Shown piece by piece: positions 34,932 through 44,422 of a DNA stretch of 64,000 bases. The position numbers and the translations under genes are program-made. The number at the start of each line of letters is the position of its first letter. The stretch's first letter is position 1. The stretch is taken from positions 1 through 64,000 of the forward strand of contig CASEHD010000004.1 in NCBI GenBank assembly GCA_949287655.1. The letters are read 5' to 3'. This DNA is from an uncultured Christensenella sp. (GTDB lineage: Bacteria > Bacillota > Clostridia > Christensenellales > UBA3700). The notes below the pieces were generated by a model. It had not been told where the DNA came from. It saw only the letters and a program-made list of their open reading frames with translations, and searched no databases.

Positions 34932-36146
34932 ATGGATAAGATCAAAAAAGTCGTACTGGCATATTCGGGAGGTCTGGATACCTCCATAATCATTCCGTGG
35001 CTCAAAGAGAATTACGACGGCTGCGAGGTCATCGCGGTCGCCGGCAACGTGGGTCAGGGCGCGGAACTCAAAGGCTTAGAGGAAAAGGCTAAAAAGACGG
35101 GCGCGAGCAAGCTGTACATCGCGGACCTTACCGACGAATTCGTTGACGATTACGTTTTTCCGACTCTGAAGGCGGGTGCGGTATATGAGAACAAGTACCT
35201 TCTGGGCACCAGCTTCGCACGCCCGATAATCGCAAAGAGAATAGTAGAGATCGCCCTCGCGGAAGGCGCGGACGCGATTTGCCACGGCTGCACCGGCAAG
35301 GGTAACGACCAGGTGAGATTTGAGCTGACTATAAAGGCTTTCGCTCCCAATATGAAAATAATCGCTCCGTGGCGCATCTGGGATCTCAAGTCCCGTGACG
35401 AAGAGATAGATTACGCCGAAGCGCACAACGTGCCGCTCAATATCAGCAGAGAGACCAATTACAGCAAAGATAAGAACATCTGGCACTTGTCTCACGAAGG
35501 TCTCGACCTCGAAGATCCGGCAAACGAGCCCGATTACAACAAGATCTTAGAGCTGGGCGTAAGTCCCGAAAAGGCTCCGGACAAGGCGACATACGTTACG
35601 ATAAGCTTTGAAAAGGGCGTTCCGGTCGCTATCGACGGCAAGAAGATGAAGGGCAGCGATATCGTCGCGTATCTGAACAAAGTCGGCGGCGAGAACGGCG
35701 TAGGTATTGCGGATATCGTAGAAAACAGACTGGTAGGCATGAAGTCGCGCGGCGTTTACGAGACCCCCGGCGGCACGATCCTCTACCATGCTCACGAAGT
35801 GCTCGAAACGCTGTGTCTCGATAAGGAGACCGCTCATTTCAAGCAGCACGTCGCGGTCAAGTTCGCGGACCTCGTATACAACGGTCAGTGGTTCACTCCG
35901 CTCAGAGAGGCGCTCAGCGCGTTCGTGGACAGCACTCAGCAGACGGTTACCGGCGACGTGAAACTTAAACTGTACAAGGGCAACATCATCAACGCGGGCG
36001 TCACCAGTCCTTATTCTCTGTACGACGAGGATATCGCTACTTTTGCGGAAGACGACTGCTACGACCAGAAGGACAGCGCGGGCTTTATCAATCTGTTCGG
36101 TCTGCCGATAAAGGTCAACGCACTTATGAAGGCTAAGAAAAAATAA
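34932..36146 (+). CDS. argG: Argininosuccinate synthase
   Basis: 404 aa, standard length. Joins citrulline and aspartate with ATP. The N-terminal P-loop-like [20 protein letters not shown] binds [17 protein letters not shown] and APWRIWDL are further family blocks; EDPANEPDY is in the citrulline-binding part. First gene of an eight-gene arginine operon; its stop overlaps the argH start by one base. Confidence 0.97.
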   Translation: MDKIKKVVLAYSGGLDTSIIIPWLKENYDGCEVIAVAGNVGQGAELKGLEEKAKKTGASKLYIADLTDEFVDDYVFPTLKAGAVYENKYLLGTSFARPIIAKRIVEIALAEGADAICHGCTGKGNDQVRFELTIKAFAPNMKIIAPWRIWDLKSRDEEIDYAEAHNVPLNISRETNYSKDKNIWHLSHEGLDLEDPANEPDYNKILELGVSPEKAPDKATYVTISFEKGVPVAIDGKKMKGSDIVAYLNKVGGENGVGIADIVENRLVGMKSRGVYETPGGTILYHAHEVLETLCLDKETAHFKQHVAVKFADLVYNGQWFTPLREALSAFVDSTQQTVTGDVKLKLYKGNIINAGVTSPYSLYDEDIATFAEDDCYDQKDSAGFINLFGLPIKVNALMKAKKK

Positions 36147-37531
36147 TGGCTAAAATGTGGCAAGGACGGTTTTCAAAGGATCTCGACGAGAAGGTAAACG
36201 ACTTCAACAGCTCGATATCCTTTGACAGCCGGATGTATAAAGAGGACATATCGGGCAGTATCATTCATTCCGTGATGCTCGGAAAACAGGGCATCATTCC
36301 GGAAGAAGACAGTCGTCTGATAGGCAAAGAGCTTTCCGCTATCTATGAAGAAATAGAGAGCGGAAAACTTGCGTTTGACCCCGCCGCCGAAGACATACAT
36401 ATGTTTGTCGAATCCGTGCTTACGGAAAGGCTCGGAGAGGTCGGAAAGCGTCTGCATACCGCGCGTTCGAGAAACGACCAGGTCGCGCTCGATTTAAGGA
36501 TGTATCTGCGCGGGCAGATAGACGTGGTCGTGGGGCTGATAAAGTCGCTGATAAAGACCCTTGTCGAAAAGGCGGAAGAGAATCTTGAAACGGTAATGCC
36601 GGGATATACGCATCTGCAGAGGGCTCAACCGATAACCTTTGCTCACCATCTGATGGCGTACGTCGAGATGTTCAAACGCGATATGGTCAGAATGTTCAAC
36701 TGTTTTTCGCTTATGAACGAATGTCCGCTGGGGAGCGGCGCGCTGGCTACGACGACTTATCCGATAGACAGGGAATTTACCGCAAAGCACCTGGGTTTCG
36801 ACAATCCGACATATAACAGCTTGGACGGCGTAAGCGACCGCGACTATGCGATAGAGCTTGCAAACGCGATCGCGATCTGCATGACGCACCTTTCGCGGCT
36901 TTCGGAAGAGATAGTACTCTGGAGCAGCTGGGAGTTCAGATTCATAGAGCTCGACGACGCGTACGCGACGGGATCCAGCATAATGCCTCAAAAGAAAAAC
37001 CCCGATATATGCGAGCTTATCCGCGGCAAAACGGGACGCGTACAGGGCAACCTTACGACCCTTCTCACGATGATGAAAGGACTGCCGCTTGCGTACAACA
37101 AGGATATGCAGGAGGACAAAGAGGCGATATTCGACAGCGTTGACACGGTAAAGCTGTGTCTTTCGACGATAAAACCGATGCTGGACACGATGACCGTCAA
37201 CAAGGAAAACATGAAAAAGGCGGGCGAAAAAGGCTTTATAAACGCTACAGACTGCGCGGACTATCTGGTCAAAAAAGGACTCGCTTTCCGCGACGCTTAC
37301 AAGATAGTCGGCACGCTGGTCGGAATTTGCGTCGAGAGGGGTACAACGCTTGACAAACTGGACATAGCCGAGTATAAAAAGATATGCGACGTTTTCGAGG
37401 ACGACGTGTATGCGGCGATAGACCTCAACACCTGCGTCAAAGGGCGCAACGTGACCGGAGGTCCCGCTCCCGAAGCGGTGAAGAAGCATATAGAACTGAT
37501 AAAGAATACCGTTCTCAAAGAGGAAAAATAA
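36146..37531 (+). CDS. argH: Argininosuccinate lyase
   Basis: 461 aa, standard length. Splits argininosuccinate to arginine and fumarate. Superfamily blocks are visible: TARSRNDQVALDLRMYLR, MPGYTHLQRAQPITFAHH, and the signature GSSIMPQKKNPDICELIRGKTGR, whose serine is catalytic. Start (TAATG) and stop both overlap neighbours by one base, so the operon is translationally coupled. Confidence 0.97.
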   Translation: MAKMWQGRFSKDLDEKVNDFNSSISFDSRMYKEDISGSIIHSVMLGKQGIIPEEDSRLIGKELSAIYEEIESGKLAFDPAAEDIHMFVESVLTERLGEVGKRLHTARSRNDQVALDLRMYLRGQIDVVVGLIKSLIKTLVEKAEENLETVMPGYTHLQRAQPITFAHHLMAYVEMFKRDMVRMFNCFSLMNECPLGSGALATTTYPIDREFTAKHLGFDNPTYNSLDGVSDRDYAIELANAIAICMTHLSRLSEEIVLWSSWEFRFIELDDAYATGSSIMPQKKNPDICELIRGKTGRVQGNLTTLLTMMKGLPLAYNKDMQEDKEAIFDSVDTVKLCLSTIKPMLDTMTVNKENMKKAGEKGFINATDCADYLVKKGLAFRDAYKIVGTLVGICVERGTTLDKLDIAEYKKICDVFEDDVYAAIDLNTCVKGRNVTGGPAPEAVKKHIELIKNTVLKEEK

Positions 37532-38565
37532 TGATAAAAGTCGGAATAGTAGGCGCGACGGGTTATGCGGGCGTAGAGCTGGTAAGGCTGCTGCAATCTC
37601 ACCCGGACGCCGAAATAACGGGAATAAGCTCGGTAAGTTACGAGGGCAGGAGCATAAGCGAGGTGTACCCCAATCTTTACGGGATATGCGACGACACGCT
37701 CGAAGCGGAAGATAAGCTCATAGGCAAAAGCGACGTGATATTCGCGTCTCTGCCGCACGGACTAAGTGAAAAACTTGCGAAAAAGTGCGTCGAAAAGGGC
37801 GTTAAACTCATCGACCTCGGCGCGGATTTCAGACTGGACAGCGAGGAAGAATACACTAAGTGGTACGGCAAGACTTACGAGGAAAAGGAACTGCATGAAA
37901 AGAGTGTTTACGTGATCCCGGAGCTTATGCGCGCTGAATATAAAGGTCAGCCGATAATAGGCAACCCGGGCTGCTATCCGACGAGTATCGCCCTCGGTCT
38001 CGCGCCGCTTATGAAGAGCGGTCTTGTCAAGGACGACGGCATAGTCATTGACAGCAAGTCCGGCGTAACGGGCGCGGGCAGAGGTCTTGCGGACAACACG
38101 CATTACCCCAATTGCAACGAGGCGTTCTCTCCGTACAAAGTCGCTTCTCACAGGCATACGCCGGAGATAGAACAGACCCTTTCGAAGCTTGCGGGCAAGA
38201 AGGTAAACGTGACTTTCGTTCCCCATCTTCTGCCGGTGAACAGAGGCATAATCTCTACGATCTACGCGTCTTTGTCCTCGCCGGTGAGCGCGGCGGAACT
38301 GCACGCGTTGTATAAACAATTTTACTCGCGCGAAAAATTCGTACGCGTGCTGCCTCTCGGCAAGGTCTCAAATCTGCGCGACGTCAAATACAGCAATTAT
38401 TGCGACGTCTCCGTGCACGCGGACGAGCATACGGGAAGAGCCGTTATCGTCTCTGCGATCGACAACATGGTCAAAGGCGCGGCGGGTCAGGCAATACAGA
38501 ATATGAACATTATGTTCGGTCTAAAGGAGGATCGCGGTCTGGATCTCGTGCCGCCCGCGTTTTAA
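37531..38565 (+). CDS. argC: N-acetyl-gamma-glutamyl-phosphate reductase
   Basis: 344 aa. NADPH-dependent reduction in the third step of ornithine synthesis. NADP-binding VGIVGATGYAGVELVRLL at the N-terminus and the active-site cysteine C148 in IGNPGCYPTS. The ATG at 37531 shares its A with the argH stop; a longer open frame upstream overlaps argH and has no homology. The end is 1 bp from argJ. Confidence 0.96.
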   Translation: MIKVGIVGATGYAGVELVRLLQSHPDAEITGISSVSYEGRSISEVYPNLYGICDDTLEAEDKLIGKSDVIFASLPHGLSEKLAKKCVEKGVKLIDLGADFRLDSEEEYTKWYGKTYEEKELHEKSVYVIPELMRAEYKGQPIIGNPGCYPTSIALGLAPLMKSGLVKDDGIVIDSKSGVTGAGRGLADNTHYPNCNEAFSPYKVASHRHTPEIEQTLSKLAGKKVNVTFVPHLLPVNRGIISTIYASLSSPVSAAELHALYKQFYSREKFVRVLPLGKVSNLRDVKYSNYCDVSVHADEHTGRAVIVSAIDNMVKGAAGQAIQNMNIMFGLKEDRGLDLVPPAF

Positions 38566-38566
38566 G

Positions 38567-39784
38567 ATGAAGGATATAGTAGGAGGAATTTGCGCGCCCA
38601 AAGGCTTCAAGGCGAACGGCGTGCATTGCGGAATAAGAAAGAATAAGGAAAAGCGCGACTTAGCGCTTATCGTCAGCGACGTTAAGGGCGCGGCGGCGGC
38701 TGTCTATACGACCAACAAGGTCAAGGGCGCGCCGATCGCGGTGACCGGAAGCAATATCGCGGACGGCTGCGCGCAGGCGGTGATATGCAACAGCGGCAAC
38801 GCGAACACCTGCAATGCGGACGGCGAACAGAAGGCGCGCGCGATGTGCAGGCTCGCGGAAAAATTCACGGGAGTCAAGGCTGAGGACGTTATCGTAGCTT
38901 CGACGGGCGTAATCGGTCAGATTTTGCCGATAGAGCCGATAGAAAACGGTATGACCGCGCTTGTTGACGGACTTTCCGTCGACGGCTCGACGTACGCGGC
39001 TGAAGCTATAATGACGACGGATACCGTAATAAAGGAATTCGCCTGCGAGTTCACGGTCGGCGGCAAGACCTGCCGCATGGGCGCGATAGCAAAGGGCAGC
39101 GGCATGATACACCCCAATATGGCGACGTTGCTTTGCTTCCTTACGACGGACGCGGCGATTGCCGCCGGCGTTCTGCATACCGCGCTTTACGACGTGATAC
39201 AGGATACGCTGAATATGGTCAGCATAGACGGCGACACGTCGACAAACGACATGGTTTCCGTTATCGCCAACGGCAAGGCGGGCAACACGGTGATCGAAAA
39301 GGCGGAAGGCAAGGATTACGAAGCGTTCAAGGCGGCTTTGAACCATATTATGGTCAAGGTCTCCCGCGCTATCGCAAAGGACGGAGAAGGCGCGACCAGG
39401 CTTATGGAATGCAAGGTTTCCGGCGCGAAAGACAAGACTACCGCGAAGATAATCGCAAAGAGCGTCGTTTGCAGCAGCCTTCTTAAAGCGGCAATATTCG
39501 CGGCGGACGCGAACTGGGGCAGGATACTCTGCGCGATAGGTTATGCGAACGCGGAATTCGACATCACGAAGATCGACGTCGATCTCGCTTCGTCAAAGGG
39601 CGTTATCGCGGTATGCAGAGGCGGCAACGGCGTAGAATTCAGCGAAGAAGAAGCCAAGAAAATACTTCTCGAAGACGAAGTACAGATACTCGTAAGATGC
39701 AACGACGGGGCTGCAGAGGCGGTCGCGTGGGGTTGCGACCTGACTTACGATTACGTAAAGATAAACGCGGATTACAGGACCTGA
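38567..39784 (+). CDS. argJ: Glutamate N-acetyltransferase / ornithine acetyltransferase
   Basis: 405 aa. Transfers the acetyl group from N-acetylornithine to glutamate, recycling acetyl groups. The precursor is self-cleaved before T187 in MATLLCF, which becomes the nucleophile; GSGMIHPNMA precedes it. Its presence, with no argE in the window, indicates the cyclic pathway. Whether it also uses acetyl-CoA cannot be told from sequence. Confidence 0.96.
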   Translation: MKDIVGGICAPKGFKANGVHCGIRKNKEKRDLALIVSDVKGAAAAVYTTNKVKGAPIAVTGSNIADGCAQAVICNSGNANTCNADGEQKARAMCRLAEKFTGVKAEDVIVASTGVIGQILPIEPIENGMTALVDGLSVDGSTYAAEAIMTTDTVIKEFACEFTVGGKTCRMGAIAKGSGMIHPNMATLLCFLTTDAAIAAGVLHTALYDVIQDTLNMVSIDGDTSTNDMVSVIANGKAGNTVIEKAEGKDYEAFKAALNHIMVKVSRAIAKDGEGATRLMECKVSGAKDKTTAKIIAKSVVCSSLLKAAIFAADANWGRILCAIGYANAEFDITKIDVDLASSKGVIAVCRGGNGVEFSEEEAKKILLEDEVQILVRCNDGAAEAVAWGCDLTYDYVKINADYRT

Positions 39785-39791
39785 GGTGGAT

Positions 39792-40643
39792 ATGGACATT
39801 TCGACAAAGGCACAGATATTGAGCGACGCGATGCCGTATATACAGAAATATTACGACAAGATAGTCGTCGTCAAATACGGCGGCAACGCGATGCTCAACG
39901 AAGAACTCAAAAACGCGGTGATGCGCGATATCGTGATGTTGTCGCTGATCGGCGTAAAAGTCGTGCTCGTGCACGGCGGCGGACCCGAAATAAGCGATAT
40001 GCTTAAACGCGTCGGAAAGGAAAGTAAGTTCATCGGCGGTCTGCGTTATACCGACGAGGAGACCGCGGAGATCGTCCAGATGGTGCTTGCGGGCAAGATA
40101 AACAAAAACTTAGTCGGCATGCTGACCCGCCACGGCGGCAAGGCGCTCGGCTTCTGCGGCATTGACGGCAACATGTTCGTCTGTAAGAAGGCTAAGGGCG
40201 AACAGGACCTCGGGTTTGTCGGCGAGATAACCGAAGTCAATGCTCAGCCCGTTCTCGACGCGCTCGACAACGGATATATCCCGGTAATAGCCAGCGTGTC
40301 TTCGGACGTTGAAGGCAATACATACAACGTCAACGCGGATACGGCGGCGGCGAGGGTCGCGGCGGCGCTTAAAGCCGAAAACCTGATACTCATGACCGAC
40401 ATCAGAGGGCTTCTGATGGACAAGAACGACGAAAGCACACTGATAAGCGAGGTCAACGTAAGCGACGTTCCTTCGCTTAAAAAGAAGGGCGTGATCGGCG
40501 GCGGAATGATACCCAAAGTCGACTGTTGCGTCGAGGCGGTAAGGCGAGGCGTAAAGCAGTCGATAATAATCGACGGCAGGATCCCTCACGCGATATTAAT
40601 CGATATGCTGACCAGCGAAGGCGTCGGCACGTTGTTTAAATAA
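39792..40643 (+). CDS. argB: Acetylglutamate kinase
   Basis: 283 aa. Phosphorylates N-acetylglutamate. Motifs: VVKYGGNAM near residue 23, VLVHGGGPEIS, and VNADTAAARVAAAL plus GVIGGGMIPKVD for nucleotide binding. The ATG at 39792, 5 bp after GAGG, is preferred; GTG at 39786 is an in-frame alternative two codons earlier. This kinase is commonly the arginine-inhibited step; the N-terminal helix needed for that form appears present. Confidence 0.95.
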   Translation: MDISTKAQILSDAMPYIQKYYDKIVVVKYGGNAMLNEELKNAVMRDIVMLSLIGVKVVLVHGGGPEISDMLKRVGKESKFIGGLRYTDEETAEIVQMVLAGKINKNLVGMLTRHGGKALGFCGIDGNMFVCKKAKGEQDLGFVGEITEVNAQPVLDALDNGYIPVIASVSSDVEGNTYNVNADTAAARVAAALKAENLILMTDIRGLLMDKNDESTLISEVNVSDVPSLKKKGVIGGGMIPKVDCCVEAVRRGVKQSIIIDGRIPHAILIDMLTSEGVGTLFK

Positions 40644-40647
40644 GAAA

Positions 40648-41811
40648 ATGGATATTAAACAGACTGACAAGCAATACGTTATGGGCACGTACAACCGCTT
40701 CGACCTGCTTATCACGGCGGGCGAGGGCTGTTATTGCTTTGACGAAAAGGGAAACAGATATACAGACCTGACCAGCGGCATAGGCGTCAACTGCCTGGGC
40801 TATTGCGACAGGGAGTGGGCAGACGCGGTGTCCGAACAGGCGCACACGCTCAGCCACACTTCCAATCTCTTTTATACAGAACCGTGCGTTAAGCTCGCGA
40901 AAACGCTGTGCGACAGGACGGGCGCAAAAAAGGTGTTCTTCGCCAACAGCGGCGCAGAAGCGAACGAGGGCGCGATAAAGGTCGCGAGGAAATATTCTTA
41001 CGACAAGTACGGCGGCGGCAGAAATACCGTTATAACGCTGAAAAACTCATTCCACGGCAGGACGATAACTACTCTCGCGGCGACCGGACAGGATGTGTTC
41101 CACAACTACTTTTTCCCGTTCACCGAAGGCTTCAGATATGTCGAGAGCGGCAATATGGACGCGCTGAAAGAGCAGTTCGACGACAGCGTCTGCGCGGTGA
41201 TGATAGAGTTTATTCAGGGCGAAGGCGGCGTGATACCGCAGGATACGGAATACGTAAAGGCGCTCAGAAGCTTCTGCGACGAAAAGGACGTGCTTTTAAT
41301 TGCGGACGAAGTGCAGACGGGAGTAGGCAGGACGGGCAAGTTCCTCGCCTGTGAAAATTACGGGATAACGCCCGACGTCACGACTTTCGCGAAAGGTCTG
41401 GGCGGCGGTCTGCCGATAGGCGCGGTCGCGGTCTACGGCAAGGCTGAAAACGTTATGGGCTTTTCCTCTCACGGCAGCACTTTCGGCGGAAATCCGATAG
41501 TATGCGCCGGCGCGCTCAAGGTCTTGGAGAGGATAGACGACGCGTTCCTCGCCGACGTGGTCAAGAAAGGCGAGTACGCGCGCAAAAAGCTTGTCGGCGC
41601 AAAGGGCGTTGAAAGCGTTACCGGCGCGGGACTTATGATAGGAATCAAGCCGACGGACAAAAAGTCCGCGGATGTAGTTAAAAAGGGCATCGAGCGCGGC
41701 GTGCTTATGCTGACGGCAAAAGACAAGATAAGGCTTTTGCCCCCGCTCAACATCACGGTCAAACAACTCGACGAAGCGCTGGATATACTGCTTGAGATCC
41801 TCGCTGAATAA
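40648..41811 (+). CDS. argD: Acetylornithine aminotransferase
   Basis: 387 aa, class III PLP aminotransferase. Makes N-acetylornithine. FFANSGAEANEGAIKVARK and the cofactor-phosphate segment, LIADEVQTGVGRTGKF with the pyridine-binding aspartate, and the Schiff-base lysine in TTFAKGLGGGLPIGA. Four bases after the argB stop. Confidence 0.96.
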   Translation: MDIKQTDKQYVMGTYNRFDLLITAGEGCYCFDEKGNRYTDLTSGIGVNCLGYCDREWADAVSEQAHTLSHTSNLFYTEPCVKLAKTLCDRTGAKKVFFANSGAEANEGAIKVARKYSYDKYGGGRNTVITLKNSFHGRTITTLAATGQDVFHNYFFPFTEGFRYVESGNMDALKEQFDDSVCAVMIEFIQGEGGVIPQDTEYVKALRSFCDEKDVLLIADEVQTGVGRTGKFLACENYGITPDVTTFAKGLGGGLPIGAVAVYGKAENVMGFSSHGSTFGGNPIVCAGALKVLERIDDAFLADVVKKGEYARKKLVGAKGVESVTGAGLMIGIKPTDKKSADVVKKGIERGVLMLTAKDKIRLLPPLNITVKQLDEALDILLEILAE

Positions 41812-41820
41812 AGGAGAAAT

Positions 41821-42723
41821 ATGAAACATTTACTCAAAATGCTCGATTTAAGCAAAGAAGAGATATTTTCCATACTCAACCTTGCCGATCAGCTCAAATT
41901 CAATCAGAAACACAATATACCCCACAAGCACCTTGAAGGAAAGACGCTCGGAATGATCTTCCAGAAGGCGTCGACCAGAACGAGAGTGTCTTTCGAAACG
42001 GGTATGTATCAGCTGGGCGGTCAGGCGCTTTTCCTGTCGTCCAACGACTTGCAGATAGGCAGAGGAGAGCCGGTGCAGGATACCGCGCGCGTGCTTTCCA
42101 GATACCTCGACGGCATTATGATCAGAACTTTCGCGCAGAAGGAAGTCGAGGATCTCGCGAAATACGGCTCGATCCCGATAATCAACGGTCTGACGGACTT
42201 CGCGCACCCCTGTCAGGTGCTTGCCGATCTTATGACGATAAGAGAATACAAGGGCGCGTTCGACTCCCTCAGATTCTGCTATATCGGCGACGGCAACAAT
42301 ATGGCGAATTCGCTTGCGGTCGGCTGCCTTAAAATGGGGATGAAAGTCTCCTTAGGCTGCCCTAAGGACTATGCGCCCGACAAACAGGTGCTCGACTTTG
42401 CGAAAGAGTACGGCGATAAATTCGAACTGACCGACGACATCTTTGCGGCGGCTAAGGACGCGGACGTGATCTATACCGACGTATGGGCTTCCATGGGACA
42501 GGAAAAGGAGAGAGAACAGAGAGCAAAGGCGTTCAAAGGCTATTGCGTGGACGACAAGCTTATGGCTGTGACCAAGCCGGACGCGATGGTGCTGCACTGC
42601 CTGCCCGCGCACAGAGGCGAGGAGATAAGCGAAGAGGTGTTCGAATCTCATCCCGAGATATTCGACGAAGCGGAAAACAGACTGCACGCTCAAAAAGCGG
42701 TGCTCGTCAAGCTGCTGGGTTGA
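41821..42723 (+). CDS. argF: Ornithine carbamoyltransferase
   Basis: 300 aa. Forms citrulline from ornithine and carbamoyl phosphate. The carbamoyl phosphate loop KASTRTRVSFETG, the DFAHPCQ segment and the ornithine-site HCLPAHRGEE are all intact. Preceded by AAAGGAG. No carbamoyl phosphate synthase is in the window. The next gene begins 1 bp after its stop. Confidence 0.96.
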   Translation: MKHLLKMLDLSKEEIFSILNLADQLKFNQKHNIPHKHLEGKTLGMIFQKASTRTRVSFETGMYQLGGQALFLSSNDLQIGRGEPVQDTARVLSRYLDGIMIRTFAQKEVEDLAKYGSIPIINGLTDFAHPCQVLADLMTIREYKGAFDSLRFCYIGDGNNMANSLAVGCLKMGMKVSLGCPKDYAPDKQVLDFAKEYGDKFELTDDIFAAAKDADVIYTDVWASMGQEKEREQRAKAFKGYCVDDKLMAVTKPDAMVLHCLPAHRGEEISEEVFESHPEIFDEAENRLHAQKAVLVKLLG

Positions 42724-42724
42724 C

Positions 42725-43414
42725 ATGCGCCGTATCTGTGATATAGAAAACAAAAAATTCGAAGGTTTAAGACTTTGCCGCGCAGAACTCTGCGACTACG
42801 GCAAGGTCTTTGCTTTTCTCGATAATTGCAGGAACGCGCTCGAAAAGACAGAGTATTTTTATCCTTATACGCAGACCGAGCTAGAAGCGGTGCTGGACAA
42901 AGGATATTTTCTTTGCGCGCTGGACGGCGACGAGATAGTAGCGACCTGCGCCGTGGATACAGACGAAGAATATGCAAAACAGCTCGCCGAAGTGATAAAG
43001 AAAGGGTCGGGCGGTAAGGTGGACGTCGGGAAGGCGTACGAGGCGAGCGGACTTATGGTAAGAGAAGATCACCGCGGCGCGGGACTAGCTTCCTATATGC
43101 TTTCAAGGGCGGTAGAGTACGCAGACGAGCACGAAATAAACCTGTGCGGAGTCGTTTTTTACACAAATAAAGCGAGTATAGCGACCTTTTTTGGCAGAAA
43201 ATTCTTACTGAGCGCTATATTTGAGCCTATAAACGGCTATAAATTTGTATATTTATTAAAAAAATTTAATTTTTGCTATTCAAAGCCCGAATTATATGGT
43301 AAAATAAATATAACGGAAGCGGAAGAGCTGAACACCGCATTACAAAAGGGTTTTCAGGCGTTCGGGCTTGCCGGCGATTCGTTACTTATGACGGAAATAG
43401 GCCGCAAGGCTTAA
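42725..43414 (+). CDS. GNAT-family N-acetyltransferase, last gene of the arg operon
   Basis: 229 aa. A GNAT core spans residues about 15-165, with acetyl-CoA motif VREDHRGAGLASYMLSRAVEYA. The C-terminal 60 residues look different and the DNA there (43188-43320) is markedly AT-rich, perhaps because it contains the promoter of the HU gene. Tight linkage to argF suggests a role in arginine metabolism, for example supplying N-acetylglutamate, but it lacks the clear look of known ArgA types and the substrate is unknown. Confidence 0.75.
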   Translation: MRRICDIENKKFEGLRLCRAELCDYGKVFAFLDNCRNALEKTEYFYPYTQTELEAVLDKGYFLCALDGDEIVATCAVDTDEEYAKQLAEVIKKGSGGKVDVGKAYEASGLMVREDHRGAGLASYMLSRAVEYADEHEINLCGVVFYTNKASIATFFGRKFLLSAIFEPINGYKFVYLLKKFNFCYSKPELYGKINITEAEELNTALQKGFQAFGLAGDSLLMTEIGRKA

Positions 43415-43458
43415 ATAAAACAAGTGGACTTGATAAATAAGTCCGAGGAGGAAATTGT

Positions 43459-43728
43459 ATGAATAAAAGTGAATTGATTGCTGTCGTCGCTGACAAGGCT
43501 CAGGTAACCAAAGAAGTTGCCGGCAAGTGCCTCGACGGAGTTATCGCTGCTGTTGCAGAAGCTCTCGCAAACGGCGAAGAAGTCGCTCTTGCAGGTTTCG
43601 GAAAGTTCGAAGTCAAAGAAAGAGCAGAAAGACAGGGCGTCAATCCCGCTACCGGCGAAAAGATCACGATCGCGGCAAGCAAAGCCGTTTCTTTCAAGGC
43701 AGGAAAGAGCCTTAAGGACAGCCTGTAA
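43459..43728 (+). CDS. HU-family DNA-binding protein
   Basis: 89 aa, the usual HU length. Non-specific DNA-bending protein of the nucleoid. MNKSELIAVVADKAQVTKE start, GFGKFEVKERAERQGVNPATGE with the family beta-arm and proline, and VSFKAGKSLKDSL end. GAGGAGG lies 6-12 bp upstream of the ATG. Followed by a strong terminator. Confidence 0.96.
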   Translation: MNKSELIAVVADKAQVTKEVAGKCLDGVIAAVAEALANGEEVALAGFGKFEVKERAERQGVNPATGEKITIAASKAVSFKAGKSLKDSL

Positions 43729-43747
43729 AATTTACTTAACAAAAAAA

Positions 43748-43776
43748 TCGGAGAGCATTCGCTCTCCTATTTTTTT
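43748..43776 (+). terminator. Terminator after the HU gene
   Basis: GGAGAGC / GCTCTCC stem with loop ATTC, flanked by seven A on the left and a T-run on the right, so it may act on both strands. Confidence 0.9.
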
Positions 43777-44203
43777 GCCTTTCGGCAGACAGTCGACGTT
43801 TATTGCGGGTCAGAAAGATAAGACATATCCGCCGATCGAGACTGCTTTTTTTACCGGAGCAGCGCTGCCGCCCGCGACTTCTTTCGTTTTGTCCCTGAGC
43901 GTTGAGTAAAACCGCCGGACGCGTCGTACAGCACGTGAAAAGACTGCGTCGACGCATTTACGGGCAAGTAACGCGCGCCGAGTGTGAAACGCTGCCCGAG
44001 GCGGCGAAACAAGTATAATTATGCGTATAAAAGTATAATTCATAGTTAATACCCCAATGTATATCTTTTGCTTGCCGCGCGCGTAGATCTAAGGTAAAAA
44101 AACGAAAGAGGAAAAAGGGTTTAAAGAACGTTGAAAACGACGCGGCGACGACGCTTTGCGACACAACGGAAAAGTCGGGTTTTGCGATAAAATATTAACG
44201 TAA

Positions 44204-44219
44204 ACACAATATATTGTTT
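44204..44219 (+). promoter_or_regulatory. NrdR-like box 1 upstream of pflB
   Basis: ACACAATATATTGTTT matches the NrdR consensus acaCwAtATaTwGwgt in 14 of 16 positions; the inner ACAATATATTGT is a perfect palindrome. It lies 32 bp upstream of a second, weaker site. Confidence 0.55.
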
Positions 44220-44235
44220 TTACAAAATTTAGCAT

Positions 44236-44256
44236 ATACAAAATGTTGCATTTTGT
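44236..44256 (+). promoter_or_regulatory. Operator palindrome / NrdR-like box 2 over the pflB -35
   Basis: ACAAAATGTTGCATTTTGT (44238-44256) is a perfect 8-bp inverted repeat with a 3-bp centre. Offset by two bases, 44236-44251 also matches about 11 of 16 NrdR-box positions and sits 32 bp from box 1. It covers the -35 hexamer. Confidence 0.5.
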
Positions 44257-44274
44257 TTAAAGCTGTGTTACAAT
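44246..44274 (+). promoter_or_regulatory. Promoter of the pfl operon
   Basis: TTGCAT (44246-44251), 17-bp spacer, TACAAT (44269-44274). Confidence 0.65.
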
Positions 44275-44422
44275 GTGTTTGCAATATAAAGATAGCTGTG
44301 CGACTGACGGATTACATAGTTCACTATGGTGGAGCACAGCGGTTTAAGTCGACCGTCTGGGCAAAAAAACAACAAAAGGTCCCGGCGGTATTTTTATTTT
44401 CAAGGGACAAAGGAGTAATGTT

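Larger units (their letters stand above)
43729..44422. other. Intergenic region before pflB
   Basis: 694 bp. A terminator at its left end, about 420 bp with no supported gene, and an AT-rich control region (44190-44280) with two NrdR-like boxes and a promoter. The predicted leader is about 140 nt long and shows no recognised riboswitch. Confidence 0.7.

Noticed and set aside
43517..43909. Open frame overlapping the HU gene and its terminator
   Set aside because: It runs through the HU gene in another frame and reads across a strong terminator; no ribosome site.
44275..44422. Riboswitch in the long pflB leader
   Set aside because: No recognised riboswitch core and no terminator or antiterminator pair before the start codon.
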